DNA of 64,000 bases from Pleurostoma richardsiae. Taxonomy: Eukaryota > Ascomycota > Sordariomycetes > Calosphaeriales > Pleurostomataceae. Below, piece after piece: positions 1 through 12,202 of this stretch. The notes beneath the pieces are model-generated. The model was not told the origin of the DNA and ran no database searches. It was given only the letters and a program-made list of their open reading frames with translations. The stretch lies in the NCBI GenBank assembly GCA_030052745.1, contig JANBVO010000078.1:1-64000 (forward strand), written 5' to 3'. Both the position numbers and the translations under genes were made by a program. Positions within the stretch are counted from its first letter, which is position 1; every line of letters starts with the position of its first letter.

Positions 1-1667
1 TTTATAATAAAATAATTTTTCATTTTGTAATGTGTATTTTAGTAAAAAATAAAATTATTACACTAATTACCTACCCTGCGTACGATACGCTCGCTGAACA
101 CGACATGCACTGTTATCATATCTTCTTACGAAACCTAAGCCAAGTCAACTGTTACTACTTTCATTCACGGAACTCACGGAATTCACGGAATTATCTCTAC
201 TACAATCTACCCCACCCTAGCTCCGCCGGGACCCCCTGCGGCAACACCCTGCAGCAACCATATTTGCGACCTTAGCTAGCCTTAACACCGTTGCGAACAG
301 GCTGAAGATACTGAGTAGCTAGATTCTGATTCATTAGCTGCACATTCTTACTGCGGGTGGTGCTCTGCGCAATTTCTCCAGAACAAAGGCATGTATATTG
401 CAATGTCGAGGAGATGTGTTGTTTCTGTCCCTTTCTAACCTCTATCACCAGAATTCTTCCTTCGACGCAGGACTTCAAGACAGAGTATCAAGACCGCTAG
501 GTCGGAAAGTGGAAATTATCCCTTTAGTAATAAGCAAGCAGAGAAGTTTTCCGTTGGGGGTTAAAGTGGATCTTTGCATCGCCGCTTGCATTTATGATGG
601 CACCAATTTTGACCGCTGTCGACGTGATGATGGAACATGGCATGATGAACAGAATCGTGTCGCCTGCCTTGATGACAATGGCATCCTCCCAACAATGGTG
701 GACCATGGTACTGTATGCCTTCCCATGCTCAATGAGTAGCATCATGTACGCTCAGAAAGACGAGATAGAAACTTCAATCGCTGATACTGTTGAAGAGCTG
801 TTCGGCACCTGCTTCCTTTTCAAGAACTCGACGGGTCAGATACGTAGTAGCTAACGCACTACGCATTATTTCGAAAGAACCATTCCGAAAGTTTAGCCCT
901 AGTGGCCGCTCCCATTCTTCAAAGGCAGGGCCAGTACTTGCATATTTTGTCTTGATTGTGAAAAGAACCACATCCTCTTGATTCTGGTCAAGGCAAGCTT
1001 GGACACAACCATCATTTCGCATCATGACTTCGCGAGTTCTGCATCGTGAAAACGTTAAACAACATGGAAACTCGCTGGTTTTGTAAATATTCTTCCCTCA
1101 TACGCTGTCTACGGTTTCCGTTCCTTTAATCCGAATTTATTCGTCTCCTTGACCGAGGTAACGACCTTCTGTCCCCCAAATCGACGCTAACCCCGCGTTC
1201 CAAGATCCTTCAAATCGTGGGGTACAGCGTTAGCAGGATACTGCCCCGCACGTTTTACCATGTCAGGACAAGGATGCTGCGGGGGATCCTTACCACGGAT
1301 GGGAATAACCAACAATCTTGATGCCTACGCTTCTTCTGCCAATGCCGATCAGAGGTTGTACATTAGTACGCGGCGGCGACTAGCACCTAGCACGACGGGA
1401 AATAGTTGACAGCAAAGTCACGAGAGAATGCGAATATGAGTGTGACTTGCTAGCACAGTCGGGCGTGGGGTGACGAGATGGCCTGATGTACGCCAAGGCG
1501 CCTCGTGATCAGTAACCGTGTAACAGTCTGCGCGATTTCGCATAAATGTGGCTATTTGCCTCCTCTCCTTCTCTTCTCAGCTCGGGGAAACAGGATACGC
1601 AGTAGACATTGATCTATAACCAGCAGATCCGAGCTGCTTTCTTCACCTCTCAACATCTGTTTCAAGC
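1..1667. other. Left-end stretch without a supported gene
   Basis: The first 60 bases are strongly AT-rich. The rest is mixed composition with only short, overlapping open frames that lack recognisable motifs and contradict one another in frame. The final part before 1668 is presumably the promoter of the alcohol dehydrogenase; a pyrimidine-rich stretch sits near 1555-1580. No tRNA or transposon gene was recognised. Confidence 0.6.
164..190. repeat. Three tandem 9-bp units
   Basis: Three consecutive copies of YTCACGGAA (164-172, 173-181, 182-190) differ only at the first base. This is a very small tandem repeat with no evident function. Confidence 0.8.
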
Positions 1668-2878
1668 ATGGCAACAGCCATCCCTGCCCAGCAACGTGCT
1701 GCAGTGCGGCAGGGGTCTGGGGAGTCGGCCACAACAGCTATTCAGAGGATCGACACCCCGAAGCCCAACGCAGGTCAAATCCTCGTCAGGATCACTTGGA
1801 CTGGTCTTTGCGGATCAGACAAGTCCCTGCTGCACGACGAGTGGAAAGGCTTCGGGGTGTCAATGATGCCGCAGACGCACGGTGTTGCTGGCCACGAAGG
1901 AGTCGGCACAGTAGTTGCGGTCGGGAGCGGCGTGGCGAGCCGCTGGAAGATCGGCGACCGCGCTGGAATAAAGTGGATTGAGAGCACATGCGGTGAGTGC
2001 GAGTTCTGCCTTGACGGTCTCGACGAGGTGCATTGCTTGAGGCAGACAAACTGCGGCTTCTCCGTGCCAGGGACGTTCCAGGAATACTGTGTCGCCGACG
2101 GCCGGTACACCTCCAAGATACCAGACGGCGTCAGTGATGAACAGGCAGCCCCTATACTCTGCGGCGGGGTGACGGCCTATACGGCGTGCAAGAGGTAAGC
2201 ATGTGGAGTAACTCGACTCTGACCCCGGCGTGACTTCTTTCTCATCCGCATTATGTAGGTCAGGTGTTCAAGCTGGCCAGTGGATCGTTCTGCCCGGTGC
2301 CGGGGGCGGTCTGGGCCATCTGGCTATCCAATACGCACGCGCCATGGGCATGAGGGTGATTGCCATCGACACGGGCGAGGAAAAGAAAGATCTGTGCGAG
2401 AGGCTTGGAGCGGAGATCTTCATCGACTTCCAAAAGACCCACAATGTCGCGGCTGAGGTCATGAGCATCACCACGTATGGAGCCCACGGTGTGATTGTGA
2501 CTGCCGCTACGAAGGCCGCCTATTCCGATGCGCCGGGTTTCTTGAGACCCAACGGCACAGTGGTAGTCGTTGGACTACCTAAAGATCCGACCATCCTAGC
2601 CGGCGCTCCTCCTATAGTCCTGGCCCTCAGGAGGCTCAAGGTTGTCGGAAGCGTCGTAGGAAGCCTCAAGGAGGTAGAGGAAGCGCTTGACTTCACTGCC
2701 AGAGGGCTTGTCCACGTACGAGTACCCTTTCCTTCTTGATCGCTGCGTCTGGAACAAAAGCTAATCCTCTCCACAGCCTATCCTCTCTAAGGGTAAACTG
2801 GAGGATCTCGATTCTTGGGTTGATAAATTAGCTAGAGGAAAGCTTGCTGGACGGGCAGTTCTTCAGGTTGCTACGTGA
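1668..2878 (+). CDS. Zinc-dependent alcohol dehydrogenase (MDR family)
   Basis: Three exons, 1668-2194, 2259-2715 and 2777-2878, give 361 residues; both introns (64 and 61 bases) are GT..AG. The protein is a cytosolic-type medium-chain dehydrogenase that should interconvert alcohols and aldehydes with NAD(P). The GroES-like half carries the catalytic-zinc set: C48 in GLCGSDK, H76-E77 in GHEGVG and a later Cys in ILCGGVTAY. A structural-zinc lobe, CGECEFC then a Cys eight residues on, follows at about 108-123. The Rossmann half has GAGGGLGHLAIQYA and an acidic residue after the second strand (AIDTGEE), which favours NAD over NADP. No signal peptide is seen. The start is the ATG at 1668, which gives a normal family N-terminus. 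The exact substrate cannot be read from the sequence. It has no obvious partner gene. Confidence 0.9.
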
Positions 2879-5432
2879 GATTCATCCTGTGTTGGAACCT
2901 GTAAGGCTAGCCAAAAAATAACACACAGTGCGTTTGCTTGTCCTTGTCAACTGAATGTCATCTTCCACAGCCTGGGTCATCAAACGGTGGGATAGGGGCT
3001 GGAAGACACCCTGGAACACACGCTACTGCTGCGGTAGCGAAGGAAGACAACGGAAGTCACCCGGGAAGTTGTAGGGTTGCCCTTAGAGGCGCGCAAAGTA
3101 AGCGCAGCGACTAGTATGAGGTTGGGATGGGACGGGAAATCGCCGACGATCGACTGCTATCCGCGGCGTTGAGTTCCTCGGCGGTCGGCGCATGCTGCTC
3201 TCAGCTTGGTGCTTCGTCTGAATATCAGCCTCTCCAAACTTTTCGGCAGAGTACCCGGCGTGTCAGCGACTGGAGATCTTAGATTTCCGAAATCGCTAAG
3301 GTCGAAGACTCAGTAAAAGGAGACGGTGTCTACTGATGTAGATCTGTTGATGTAGAGCGGTGGCCAGAGGATGTCTCAGCGTCGGGTCGGTAGAAGAACG
3401 ACTAGGTAGGCAGAGACGATGAATGTAGAGGTCTATGACTGGAAGCCGAACGAAGAAATGACCAGTTTCCAAGCTGAGAGAACGATAGACAATATAAGAT
3501 CCCTGAGAGTGAGGCACTCACCCAACATTCTAGCCGGTCGGTCAGTAGGATACGGAACATAGTGGTGATGCCTCTATCGGCCAAGACGGTTTGTACGTTA
3601 TCTGTTTTTGCTCAACCCGGACGCGTACCTTCCCTAGACATGAATTATGTTAGGTCATGCGTAAATATCTTGGGCGCGCCTCTCCCTAGTCATTTCAATA
3701 CTTACTTGAAGTTGGTTAGATGTACAGAGCACGAACAAGATGGGAGCTGGCATCATAGGCCTACGACAAATGAAATGAAGAGAGATCAAAAATGTTTTTT
3801 TGCGGGGGTGGGGTGTATATCAAGTATATACCTAATTACTCGCTCGACGGCAATCGCCACCCTCTTCGGCGAACAGAGACAATGACTGTCGACCAAGAGA
3901 ACGTATATTAATTGCCGTCTCTACAGAGAACTCTCAGATTTGGTGCGACGAGCTGGCCGTGATTGCATAATTAGTTTGGTACGTCCTTCTTCTATCCCCG
4001 CTCTTTATGGTCCTTCGGGTATCTCCTATCTCCATTCTTATTCGTACCCCTGGTCCGTCAAGCCACCTTCTTGTTCCCCGGTAATACTGTATATTATGTG
4101 TACACTCAGCTGCGGTATTATTGTCGGCGTCAACCACACGTATGTATCCTGTATGCCCTAGACGGAGCACAAAACCATGTTGGCCGCCCCGTCATGCATA
4201 AGGCCAGGTTAGGATCGGCTATGAAGGTTGTCACCTCCTCATCTAGAGTAATTTGGCGTGATTCGACCTGCCGTGACTGTTGGCGAAGGTTCAGATGGAG
4301 GGCGAGGGGTTCAGCGCTTCGAGGAAACCTTCTTCCGGGGAGACTCTAAGACTGTCCACTTGGGCGGAGCGCGTGCGCAGCGAAACCCGACGGTCGACAA
4401 TCCCACACCTTCATAAACAATCGGCGACAATGCCCACTAACGTGGCTAGAGCAACCAACCCAAAAGCACATGGGGGCCCTCAAGTGCGGACAAGTCGACC
4501 TCATACTCGCCTGTACTAGGCTTGTCAGCCCCTGAACCATTATGACGATACCAGGCTGTAGAATGATTTCGAGCACCCGGTGAGATCCTATTTTGGAGAC
4601 CTCTCAAGCCGTCTGTGTACATCATGGCGTTAGTGAATGCGCTCAGACCTGACTCTCAGCTAGCATTCAAGCCGAAGCTCCAGTCGGCGGTGTACGATTG
4701 GATAATAGCTGCGGCCCGGGACGTATAGGGCTCGTATTCAGCTTCGACCTTTTTGAACCAGTACCTCGGTCGGATGAAGAGAGGACGTCAAGTCGCATCT
4801 TCGCTAGAAGGAGAATACCCAGGTTGTGAGGGTCTGAACAATCAGCACGCGCAAGCAAAAGCCTTAACATACGGAGAGATCCGGTATCGTGTATAGTGGC
4901 CAGACCTCGGCCAGGCTGCTCACCATCATGAGGGTGCGGCATGTTGACAATCTCATCAATTGGCTATGAACAGCATTCCTCTTCAGCCAGTAGGTGTTCG
5001 GTCTCACTTGCTGCGTCGCGGGACCTGTCTCTTCCGCATCATGTCTATGAAGGTATATTCAAATTACTGCGGAGAGTAAAGTATACAGTCACGAGAATCT
5101 GTTCGGGGACAAAGTTCGACACCGAGATGATTGCTATCTTTTTCTGCCGGTTGTAGAACTGATCGGTGGCTTTGGCATTTCAGCAAGGACCGATTCTAGG
5201 TGACCGAGGACGAGCGGAAGCCGTCCTGAAAAATGGGCGAGCCACAGAATACCACAGAATCTTCCAATATACGTCTTGGGCTGAATTCTGGGTAAAGCCC
5301 AGCCGATCTTACAGTTCCGGATTCCACATCTCCGGTGATTCTTATCTTGTATATGGACTGGATCGAATCGCAGTAGAAACCGTTACTACATAAATCGAGG
5401 GTTCGATAATGATTACGTAAGACTTAAGAAAT
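2879..5432. other. Intergenic stretch, no gene recognised
   Basis: About 2.5 kb with short random-looking frames on both strands and no conserved motif. I see no repeat, transposase or RNA gene until the tRNA at 5433. Confidence 0.55.
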
Positions 5433-5533
5433 GGGGGTGTGGTCTGGTGGTATGGCATTCGCTTTGCAAACTTGATTGGTTGTTCGTGGGAGTTCATTGC
5501 GAAAAGTCCCCGGCTCGATCCCGGGCTCATCCA
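5433..5533 (+). tRNA. tRNA-Ala (anticodon TGC) with a 29-base intron, possibly degenerate
   Basis: The anticodon stem TTCGC (5458-5462) pairs with GCGAA (5499-5503). Removing bases 5469-5497 leaves a 7-base loop TTTGCAT with anticodon TGC, and places the intron one base 3' of the anticodon, the normal position for a nuclear tRNA intron. The T arm is CCCGG / CTCGATC / CCGGG, and the discriminator is A at 5533. Internal promoter elements are recognisable but imperfect: an A box like TGGTCTGGTGG and a B box GGCTCGATCCC. A T-rich Pol III stop follows at about 5536. The acceptor stem GGGGGTG/CTCATCC has two mismatches and one G-U pair, so this may be a decaying copy rather than a working gene. Confidence 0.75.
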
Positions 5534-6084
5534 TCCTTTTTCTTTTCTATGCTTTTTCCCTCGTACATAAATATACATTGTCTTCTCGTCATCTATGCAT
5601 TTGAGTATAATGAATTATTAGATCGTAGGAGCTTTAATTCATTCCTTGCAGGCTTAAGACTACCTCAAGGTCGTCTCTGACCAAAGTTGTCAATTTTTCA
5701 ATGTCCAATTAGTTCGGCTTGCTTTGACTGCTCAGCCTAGCTTAATTCATTCCTCGAGTACTAGAGCTTAAATGCGCGGTCCGAGACTGATTAGGCCGGA
5801 GTGCCAGCAGTTGAAGTTTGTCTCAAAGTCACTCATAGGAATCGAAATACACACAACGCCAGCCTATTTGGGTTACTGCGATTTGGCTCAGGGTTGGGTG
5901 GAAAGCCACCCTTTTTGGCGGTTACGCGTGCTCCTTGAAGATGCCGGTTCGTCCATAGTGATGACGAGCTGACTAGTTGTAAGACATGAGGAATAGATGA
6001 GCAAGGCCTCGATTGACTTGACTGCGGGGGGACCTGTCAATAGCTAGCTAGACAAGGACGTAAGAGTTACCACGAGACCGGCGG
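5534..6084. other. Intergenic, 3' side of the P450 gene
   Basis: Contains the T-rich stop of the tRNA and the downstream flank of the P450 gene. No coding signal was recognised. Confidence 0.55.
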
Positions 6085-7766
6085 CTAAAGGAAGGCCGTT
6101 GGAGAGTGAGCTCCTGGAATGACCCAGCACTGCTCTGAAGCTGGACTGATCAAGAAGTAATTCACCATGGCCATCGAAGCAGACGTTGTACGCGGTGCAA
6201 GCCGCGCCCCGCGGCACTCGCGAAAGAACCGAGCGGCTCCGTGTCGCAGCTCCATTCGCGCAAGGTGGATGCCCAGACAACTCCTCGAACCGCCACCAAA
6301 GGGAAACCATGGCCCTTGTGGAGGCTTGAACCCGCCAGTGTCAGAGAGGAACCGCTCAGGCCGAAAACTGTACCTGTTAGTTTTGAATCTCCTAGTCCGC
6401 CACCTAGGTGCGCGTAATGGCGTACCTGCCGGGTTCTGGATAGCTGGCACTGTCGCGATGCAAAGTGTATGCCTGCGTGCAGACAGTAACGTCTTCGGGG
6501 ATGTAATACCCCGCAAGTGTGGCTCCACCCTTAGGGGTTCTACGAGGCAGTGCTCCGGGCGCGGCGCCATGCAGGCGAAGAGTCTCTTCAATGACCGCGG
6601 ACAGATACGGCAGGCTGTCCAGGTCAGCGTCTGAGTAACACTGTGCCAGTCCGGCCAGCTCTTCCTCCAACTGCTCCTGGACTTTGGGACGAGAGAGCAC
6701 ATCCCAAACAAGATAAGTCAGTGTGACTGCGGTGGTGCCGGACCCAGCGACTATGAAACCGCTTGCTTCGAAAGCGAGGTCGTATTCGGTCAGCCCGCCG
6801 CCCTTTTCCCACTCGGCGACAAGCCTTGAAAAGACATGAGTCCGGCCCAAGGGATTCTGCTTGATCCTGCGTACGGTCTGTTCTGCATAATGCTGGACCA
6901 TATCATCCGCGTTGGTCAGGTTTTGCACTATCTTCAGAGGTATTGATTGCAGCATTTTGCAAAGCCACAGGAGCTCCGAGGATACGAGACCGAATTTAGT
7001 AGCATCCTCAATCTTTTGCATGGGTTCGGTTTTCTTGAGAGGATCGTGAGTGACTTGAACTTCATTAATAAACGGAAGTGGCTGACCTTTTCTTCCAGTA
7101 GCATACCGAAAGACTCTCCGAATGCTAGGTGTGAGATGACATCGGCAGTCATGAATGTCCACCACTTATGGATGTCCACGCTGCCGTTCGTCTGAGCCTC
7201 CAGCTTCATCTTGTCTACCGCAACTGCGACCTTTTCAACAACAGAAGTCTCCCAGTTATTCCGCAGGGCCGACTTGCTGAAAAGAGGCGCAAGCATCCTC
7301 CGGCGGTCGGCATGATCCTTGGGATCCGTCATCGAAAAAACGTCCCGCGTGTCTCCCTTCCGAAACTTGCTGTAGAAATCGCTTTTAAGAAATCCCGAGT
7401 TGATGCGGTGGATCTCTTTGGCTGCGGCCGGGTCACTGATGTCGATCTCCTCTGGGGCGATCCGGACCACGGGCCCGTATATCTCGTGTAGCTTATGGAC
7501 GTAATACATTCTGTGCCCCAGGAGGGTGTTCTTCTTGAGCAACAGAGGCGTGAATTTGGCAAACCATGGGCCAGGAATTCCCCGCAGAGGAGTAAAGTAT
7601 GCCTTCTTCAACACCTGCGATTGCAGCTGTGTGAGCTTCACTGAGGTGAGAGGCATTCTGGGCAAAGGATCAAGCCTACCTCGATTAGCCACACACCGAG
7701 AGCGATGCACAAGCATACCAGTATGCCTGTGAAATAAAAGCTTTGTGAGTGAAAATCGGTAAGCAT
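6085..7766 (-). CDS. Cytochrome P450 monooxygenase
   Basis: Four exons on the minus strand, 7766-7680, 7626-7087, 7033-6426 and 6373-6085, encode 507 residues; the introns are 53, 53 and 52 bases. The enzyme should insert oxygen into a lipophilic substrate at the ER membrane, using a CPR partner. Exon 1 encodes a hydrophobic anchor (GILVCLCIALGVWLI, about residues 14-28). It is followed after splicing by the proline-rich hinge PLRGIPGPW. Later landmarks are AGSGTT in helix I, ETLR for the ExxR motif, FRPERF, and the haem loop FGGGSRSCLG with the Cys ligand near residue 444. The start is the first ATG after an in-frame stop. A longer reading without the first intron would need a non-ATG start and loses the membrane anchor. 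Family class and substrate are unknown, and no biosynthetic backbone gene lies nearby. Confidence 0.9.
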
Positions 7767-10700
7767 GTCTCAAATCCGCCCGTTCGTAAAATGGTTTGTC
7801 TGTCTAACTTTCCTGATGTTGTCACGCGTCCGTAGTAGGAGGAAGCAAAATCAACAATGACAATATTGGCTCTACCGGGTGGTTATAAGTTGGGTTGCGG
7901 CTCCTCCACATCCCGCATACTTCCAAGTCTTTACCCCATATTCCGCTTTTCATCGTCTCTCCTCCACCTTCCGATCGCTGAGTGAGCCCTCAACAACTGC
8001 CGAAAGTTAAAAAGCGGAGATAGCTGAATATTGTGGTGGTGTATGAGTCACCGGCCATTTATCAAGAATGAGACTACTGTGAACGACTATACTGAAATGG
8101 CTAGGGAATATTACTTTGCGGAGAGGTTGGATCATCGAGTCACTGATGCGGTGAAATTTAATAGTTTTCTCTTCCCGGGTTCGGTAAAAATGCGTGAGCA
8201 TCCTGGTCGTTGACCGGAGAGAGCCGAAGGGGAGGAATTGCAGTGATGGCTATCAGGTTCTTGCGGAACGCGCCACGTCGTTGTGGGGCAGGACAGTTGG
8301 AAGAGCAGGCTTTTACTACACTTGATGGAAGCTTTACGGCTAGAGGTCGATCGTATGAAGCTGATGGAGGAAATAGCCGTGTCAGCGGAAGACACCGGAG
8401 ACCGGACGTTTGTTAGATTGCCAGGCGGGGCTGCACGATTGTCATTATTATTATTATTACAAAAACAAGGCTGGATGTTGCGCTTACGGAGGTTTTGATC
8501 CTGATGATTTCACGGTAAGAATAGATGACCAAAGCTCAGGCTGGCATTGAGCCGATTAATTCTTGTAGGGACGCCATCGGCCCTATGTGACGCACTGGTG
8601 GGGAAGCATCCAGCACAAATTTGTATTCATCGGAAGAGGGTTGCACCGGTGGTGGACTATGTTGCCCGGCCTGCGTGGTTATGTCTACCTGACTGAGTCT
8701 GAGAATGGGACTCGGGCTGGATTTGGGCTCGAAAGGAAGGTGGCTGCGAAACGGGAGGCTGATGTATCGCTCCGGTAGCGCCCACGCCTTGTAGGGCATC
8801 CAACAGCCCATGGGAATGCCCATGCTTGAGCCCAACGTGGACGGATATTGGCTTGGACAGGACGCCGTATCTGGTATTTGTGATGACAAGCAAGCCATTA
8901 TGGAAGAAGGTCTAGAACACTTAGTACACAGGTCCGAGGGCTCTGGCAACCGGGCAGGCAAAGGTGTGGCAAGTTCTAGACGCATGGCAAAAAATCGAAC
9001 CTAGCCGCCATCTCGGAGCGGACGAGTTGCTTGGGTAATGAGATTGAGTGCCTCTGCATGCCTCTGTACATAACTCCAAAGAACCGTAAAAACAGGAAGC
9101 ATAGGAGAAACTGTTAAGGGCGAGATTACAAATTACAACTCAGTAATACAGCTTTGTAGTATTTCTTAGAAGTGAAGAAGGGAGTGGAGACGCTCACCAT
9201 CTAGCAGAGCTATCACTTCTTGACTGTCTCTTGTCTCCTTTTCTTTGCCTTTCCCCGACCTTATTCCCTCTTATCTCCATGGTTCCTGGTAGTGATTTTT
9301 TTTCACGTCTTCCTGTCCATCCCAGTCCCCCTTTCTTTTGCCAATATTCGAGCATCTTGCTTCCAATAGGACGACTCTAACGAGCAGCATACTACTAGGT
9401 TGATAAATGGCTCATTCACCAGCCACTAGTCGGACAATGATTTCGTGCAATCTCATCCCTGCCTGGGTGGAACAGTCTCGATCCTGGCACCATCGACTCA
9501 TGGACAGATGTGAGAAAGTATGTTGTCGCACCCCAGATTTCCTTGTATCTTTCATGAGACATGTTTTCGCTTTAGTTTACTTGCCCCGATACCTGCAGGC
9601 TTTGCCCCCCACGGGAGAACAGGATGTTTTAGTCCAGCTGAGGCCTGCAGACGCAGGCAGGCAAGGTAGAACCGTACCAATGGTGCCAGGAACTCGTTGA
9701 TAGACTGGACTGTTCCATCAAACTCGAGATGCTTTTCCATTGATGTATGTAGCAAGCTAGATACGAGATTCGATACTCGAGTCTGGCTACACGTGACCTC
9801 ATAAATGCCCTAAAGGTCGTCATAGAATGAAGTCCCTCTATGATCTCAGCGGCGATCCCTACGTAACTAGGCTCATATCATCTTCCCGGTTCAGGTCAGG
9901 GTCCCGAGACGCTAGTAAACCTTATAAGCCATAATGCTTGATCCTGCCCGATGGTGGTCGCTGGAATACCCCATGGAAGGGTTCAAGGGTGAGAATCACT
10001 GAGATGAACCAAACATGCACTCTTACTGCTCAAGTTGACCGTGACTTCGATACCTACTTCTCTCGGGGACTCCCCTGGGCATGACAAAATCTCTCCTGAA
10101 AGGATTAGCAAGCAGAGTGGATTACAGAACCATTCAAGCTTTGAACGCAGCTGGTCGCTTCCGGGTCAAGGGACAACAAAGACCCTGAATTAAGCCCTAA
10201 ACACCCCCCTCTCATCAGTCATCTCCCAGGGGTCCAACTCCTCAGAAGGGCCAGACCGCCCTCGCACAGTGTCGCCACGAGCGGCTCCTCGCTAAGCCGA
10301 ACCTTATTTGTCTGTAACGCTACCTTTGGCGATCGTTCGGGGCCTTGGCGGTCTCCGGAACGGGACATTGTGGATCCCCGGCACGGAGTCGACCGAGTCA
10401 TGTGGCACCACATCCCCGGAGTTCGATTGCGGTTCGAGATGCCCGGAACGTGCGCCACCGTCGTCGTGGTGCTTCAGAGCGCGCCCTAGCCGTCGGACGG
10501 TCCCGAGCTTGTCGGTCTTGTTTCTCCAAAGGGAAGGTGCTTCTGTCTGGGCCCCGTTCAGCCATGACGGGAGGTCTGGACCGGGGGAGATCGAGCACTT
10601 ATCGGCTGGATGTCTGTCTATAAAGTCTACCCGGGGAATGAACGTTCTGTGATGTTTGCATGTTCTAGAATACATCATCACCAGAATCCTAAGGGAGCAA

Positions 10701-10815
10701 ACCTTGATCTCGAGCATTGTCGCATACTAGACACCCAAACTTGCTTACCACTTAGGGTCATCCTTCTCCCTCAATAATAAAAGAGAAAAGAAAAAGGTAA
10801 ACCCGATCCACCATC
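7767..10815. other. 3 kb stretch with no convincing gene
   Basis: Weak frames exist on the minus strand at 8132-8985 (Pro/Ser/Gln-rich, low complexity) and on both strands in a GC-richer patch at about 10,300-10,620. None shows a family motif, a consistent splice structure or a single dominant frame. The patch at 8132-8985 could be the remains of a regulator's disordered region, but I cannot support that. The end of the stretch is the pyrimidine-rich leader of the CAP gene. Confidence 0.5.
8444..8459. repeat. ATT microsatellite
   Basis: Five ATT units in a row inside a non-coding stretch. Confidence 0.85.
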
Positions 10816-11370
10816 ATGCAGATCCCATTCGCTTCCATTCTCATCACATTCTTCCTCCTCCTCGGGGAGTTCAAGGGTACCTTCGCCGCCCCCGCCCTCA
10901 CCGCCGACCAGACCGCCGCCCTGGCTGCCCACAACTCCGCGCGCGCCGCCAAGAAGGTCCCTGCCCTGGCATGGGACGCCACTCTTGCGTCCGCCGCGCA
11001 GACATACGCTGAGAAGCTCGCCAAGACTGGTACCTTTGCGCACTCGGGCGTCGCCGGCGAGAACCTCTTCTGGGAGTCGCCGGCGGGCAAGACGCCGCTC
11101 ACCGACGCTACCAAGGCCTGGCTTGCCGAGGCACCTAACTACCACAACGAGGTGATCCCTCAGGGAAGCTTTGCTCAGTATGGCCACTACAGTGAGTAGT
11201 CTTATTTTGCGCGAGAGAAGGGGGCGGGGGAGCGGGATGGAGATGTGCGCTAACAAGGGATAATAGCGCAATGCATGTGGAAGTCGACTACTAAAGTTGG
11301 GCTGGGCTCAGCAAAGGATTCCAAAGGTGCGGCGTACGTGGTTGGTAGATATAGCCCGCCTGGTAACTAG
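10816..11370 (+). CDS. Secreted CAP/SCP (PR-1-like) protein
   Basis: Two exons, 10816-11191 and 11267-11370, give 159 residues; the 75-base intron has a CTAAC branch point. Residues 1 to about 25 are a signal peptide (hydrophobic core ILITFFLLL, ending FAA). The rest is a near-minimal CAP domain. It has HNSARAAKKVPALAWD at the N side, the FAHSG and GENL motifs, then YGHYTQ immediately after the splice junction, and a YSPPGN end. The His and Glu residues that line the CAP cavity are present. Fungal relatives are secreted Pry/PR-1 proteins that bind sterols or fatty acids. The usual Met after HYTQ is Cys here. There are few cysteines and no extra C-terminal domain. An AG-rich stretch lies just before the ATG. 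Confidence 0.88.
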
Positions 11371-12202
11371 TGAGTGCTTAACTTAAGTCACTTTCGTATC
11401 CCCCTCCCCCAACGTCCCTGTCATTGTTTTCAGTACTGACGCAGAAAATAGCGTTGGACAGAGGCCGTACTAGGTATCGGGGCCTGTCTATGCGAAAATG
11501 ACGGAGGCCAGATCTTCGATTCATGAATGGAATGAAAACGAAGGCCCTTCGTTGTGATAGTATGATTATGATTAAAAATGATTCTACATGATGTTGGTCT
11601 TGATTAGATCCGATCGACAAGTTATTGAATTTGAAGATGGATAGGCCTGAAACGGGAGACAAAGACATGTAAAAGTACCTAGAAATACACATTCAACCTT
11701 CATATACAATTGAGGTTTAAACTGAGATTTTAACTACAACTAGACCTGCTGCCAGATACTCTAGACTCCCGCCTTTCAGAATAGGTAGCTGGTATGATCT
11801 GAGCGCAAGCCATCATCAGCACAGCGGCCTACCGGTGTTTGCTGAGTGACTGAAAGGGGAAATCTAGAACCTTACATGGCATGGCACAGCGTGTATTAGT
11901 CCGCTCGTCCAGACGTCTGATGGGAGTGCGAAGCGGCTAAGGCGGAGCTGGTGCCACTTAAAGAGGGCTCGAAGAAGACGTCATGAGCAGGACGACTGTT
12001 CCAGATCTCCCCAGATATGGTGTGTCGCCGCTTCACTCATTATAGATCTGATACGGTAGGGACCAATGATAGCCATTCTTCAATGTCAATATGTAATTTG
12101 CCTCCCCTTTTGTAAAGTGATAGATGCACAAAACAGCACTGCTGAATGATCAGTGTCCCTCCACTATTCCTGGGCACGACACAAGCAGCTTTCGGTCTTG
12201 CT
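11371..12202. other. Intergenic between two convergent genes
   Basis: Lies between the 3' ends of the CAP gene and the sugar permease. No gene was recognised. It should hold both transcription ends. Confidence 0.6.

Noticed and set aside
6934-7773. Longer unspliced P450 N-terminus
   Set aside because: It starts at a TTG rather than ATG, and reads through a good 53-base intron, losing the membrane anchor.
8132-8985. Possible regulator-like gene on the minus strand
   Set aside because: Only Pro/Ser/Gln-rich low-complexity pieces in several frames; no DNA-binding motif or splice chain.
10304-10717. GC-rich open frames on both strands
   Set aside because: No ATG in the plus frame, no motif in either strand, and both strands open because of base composition.
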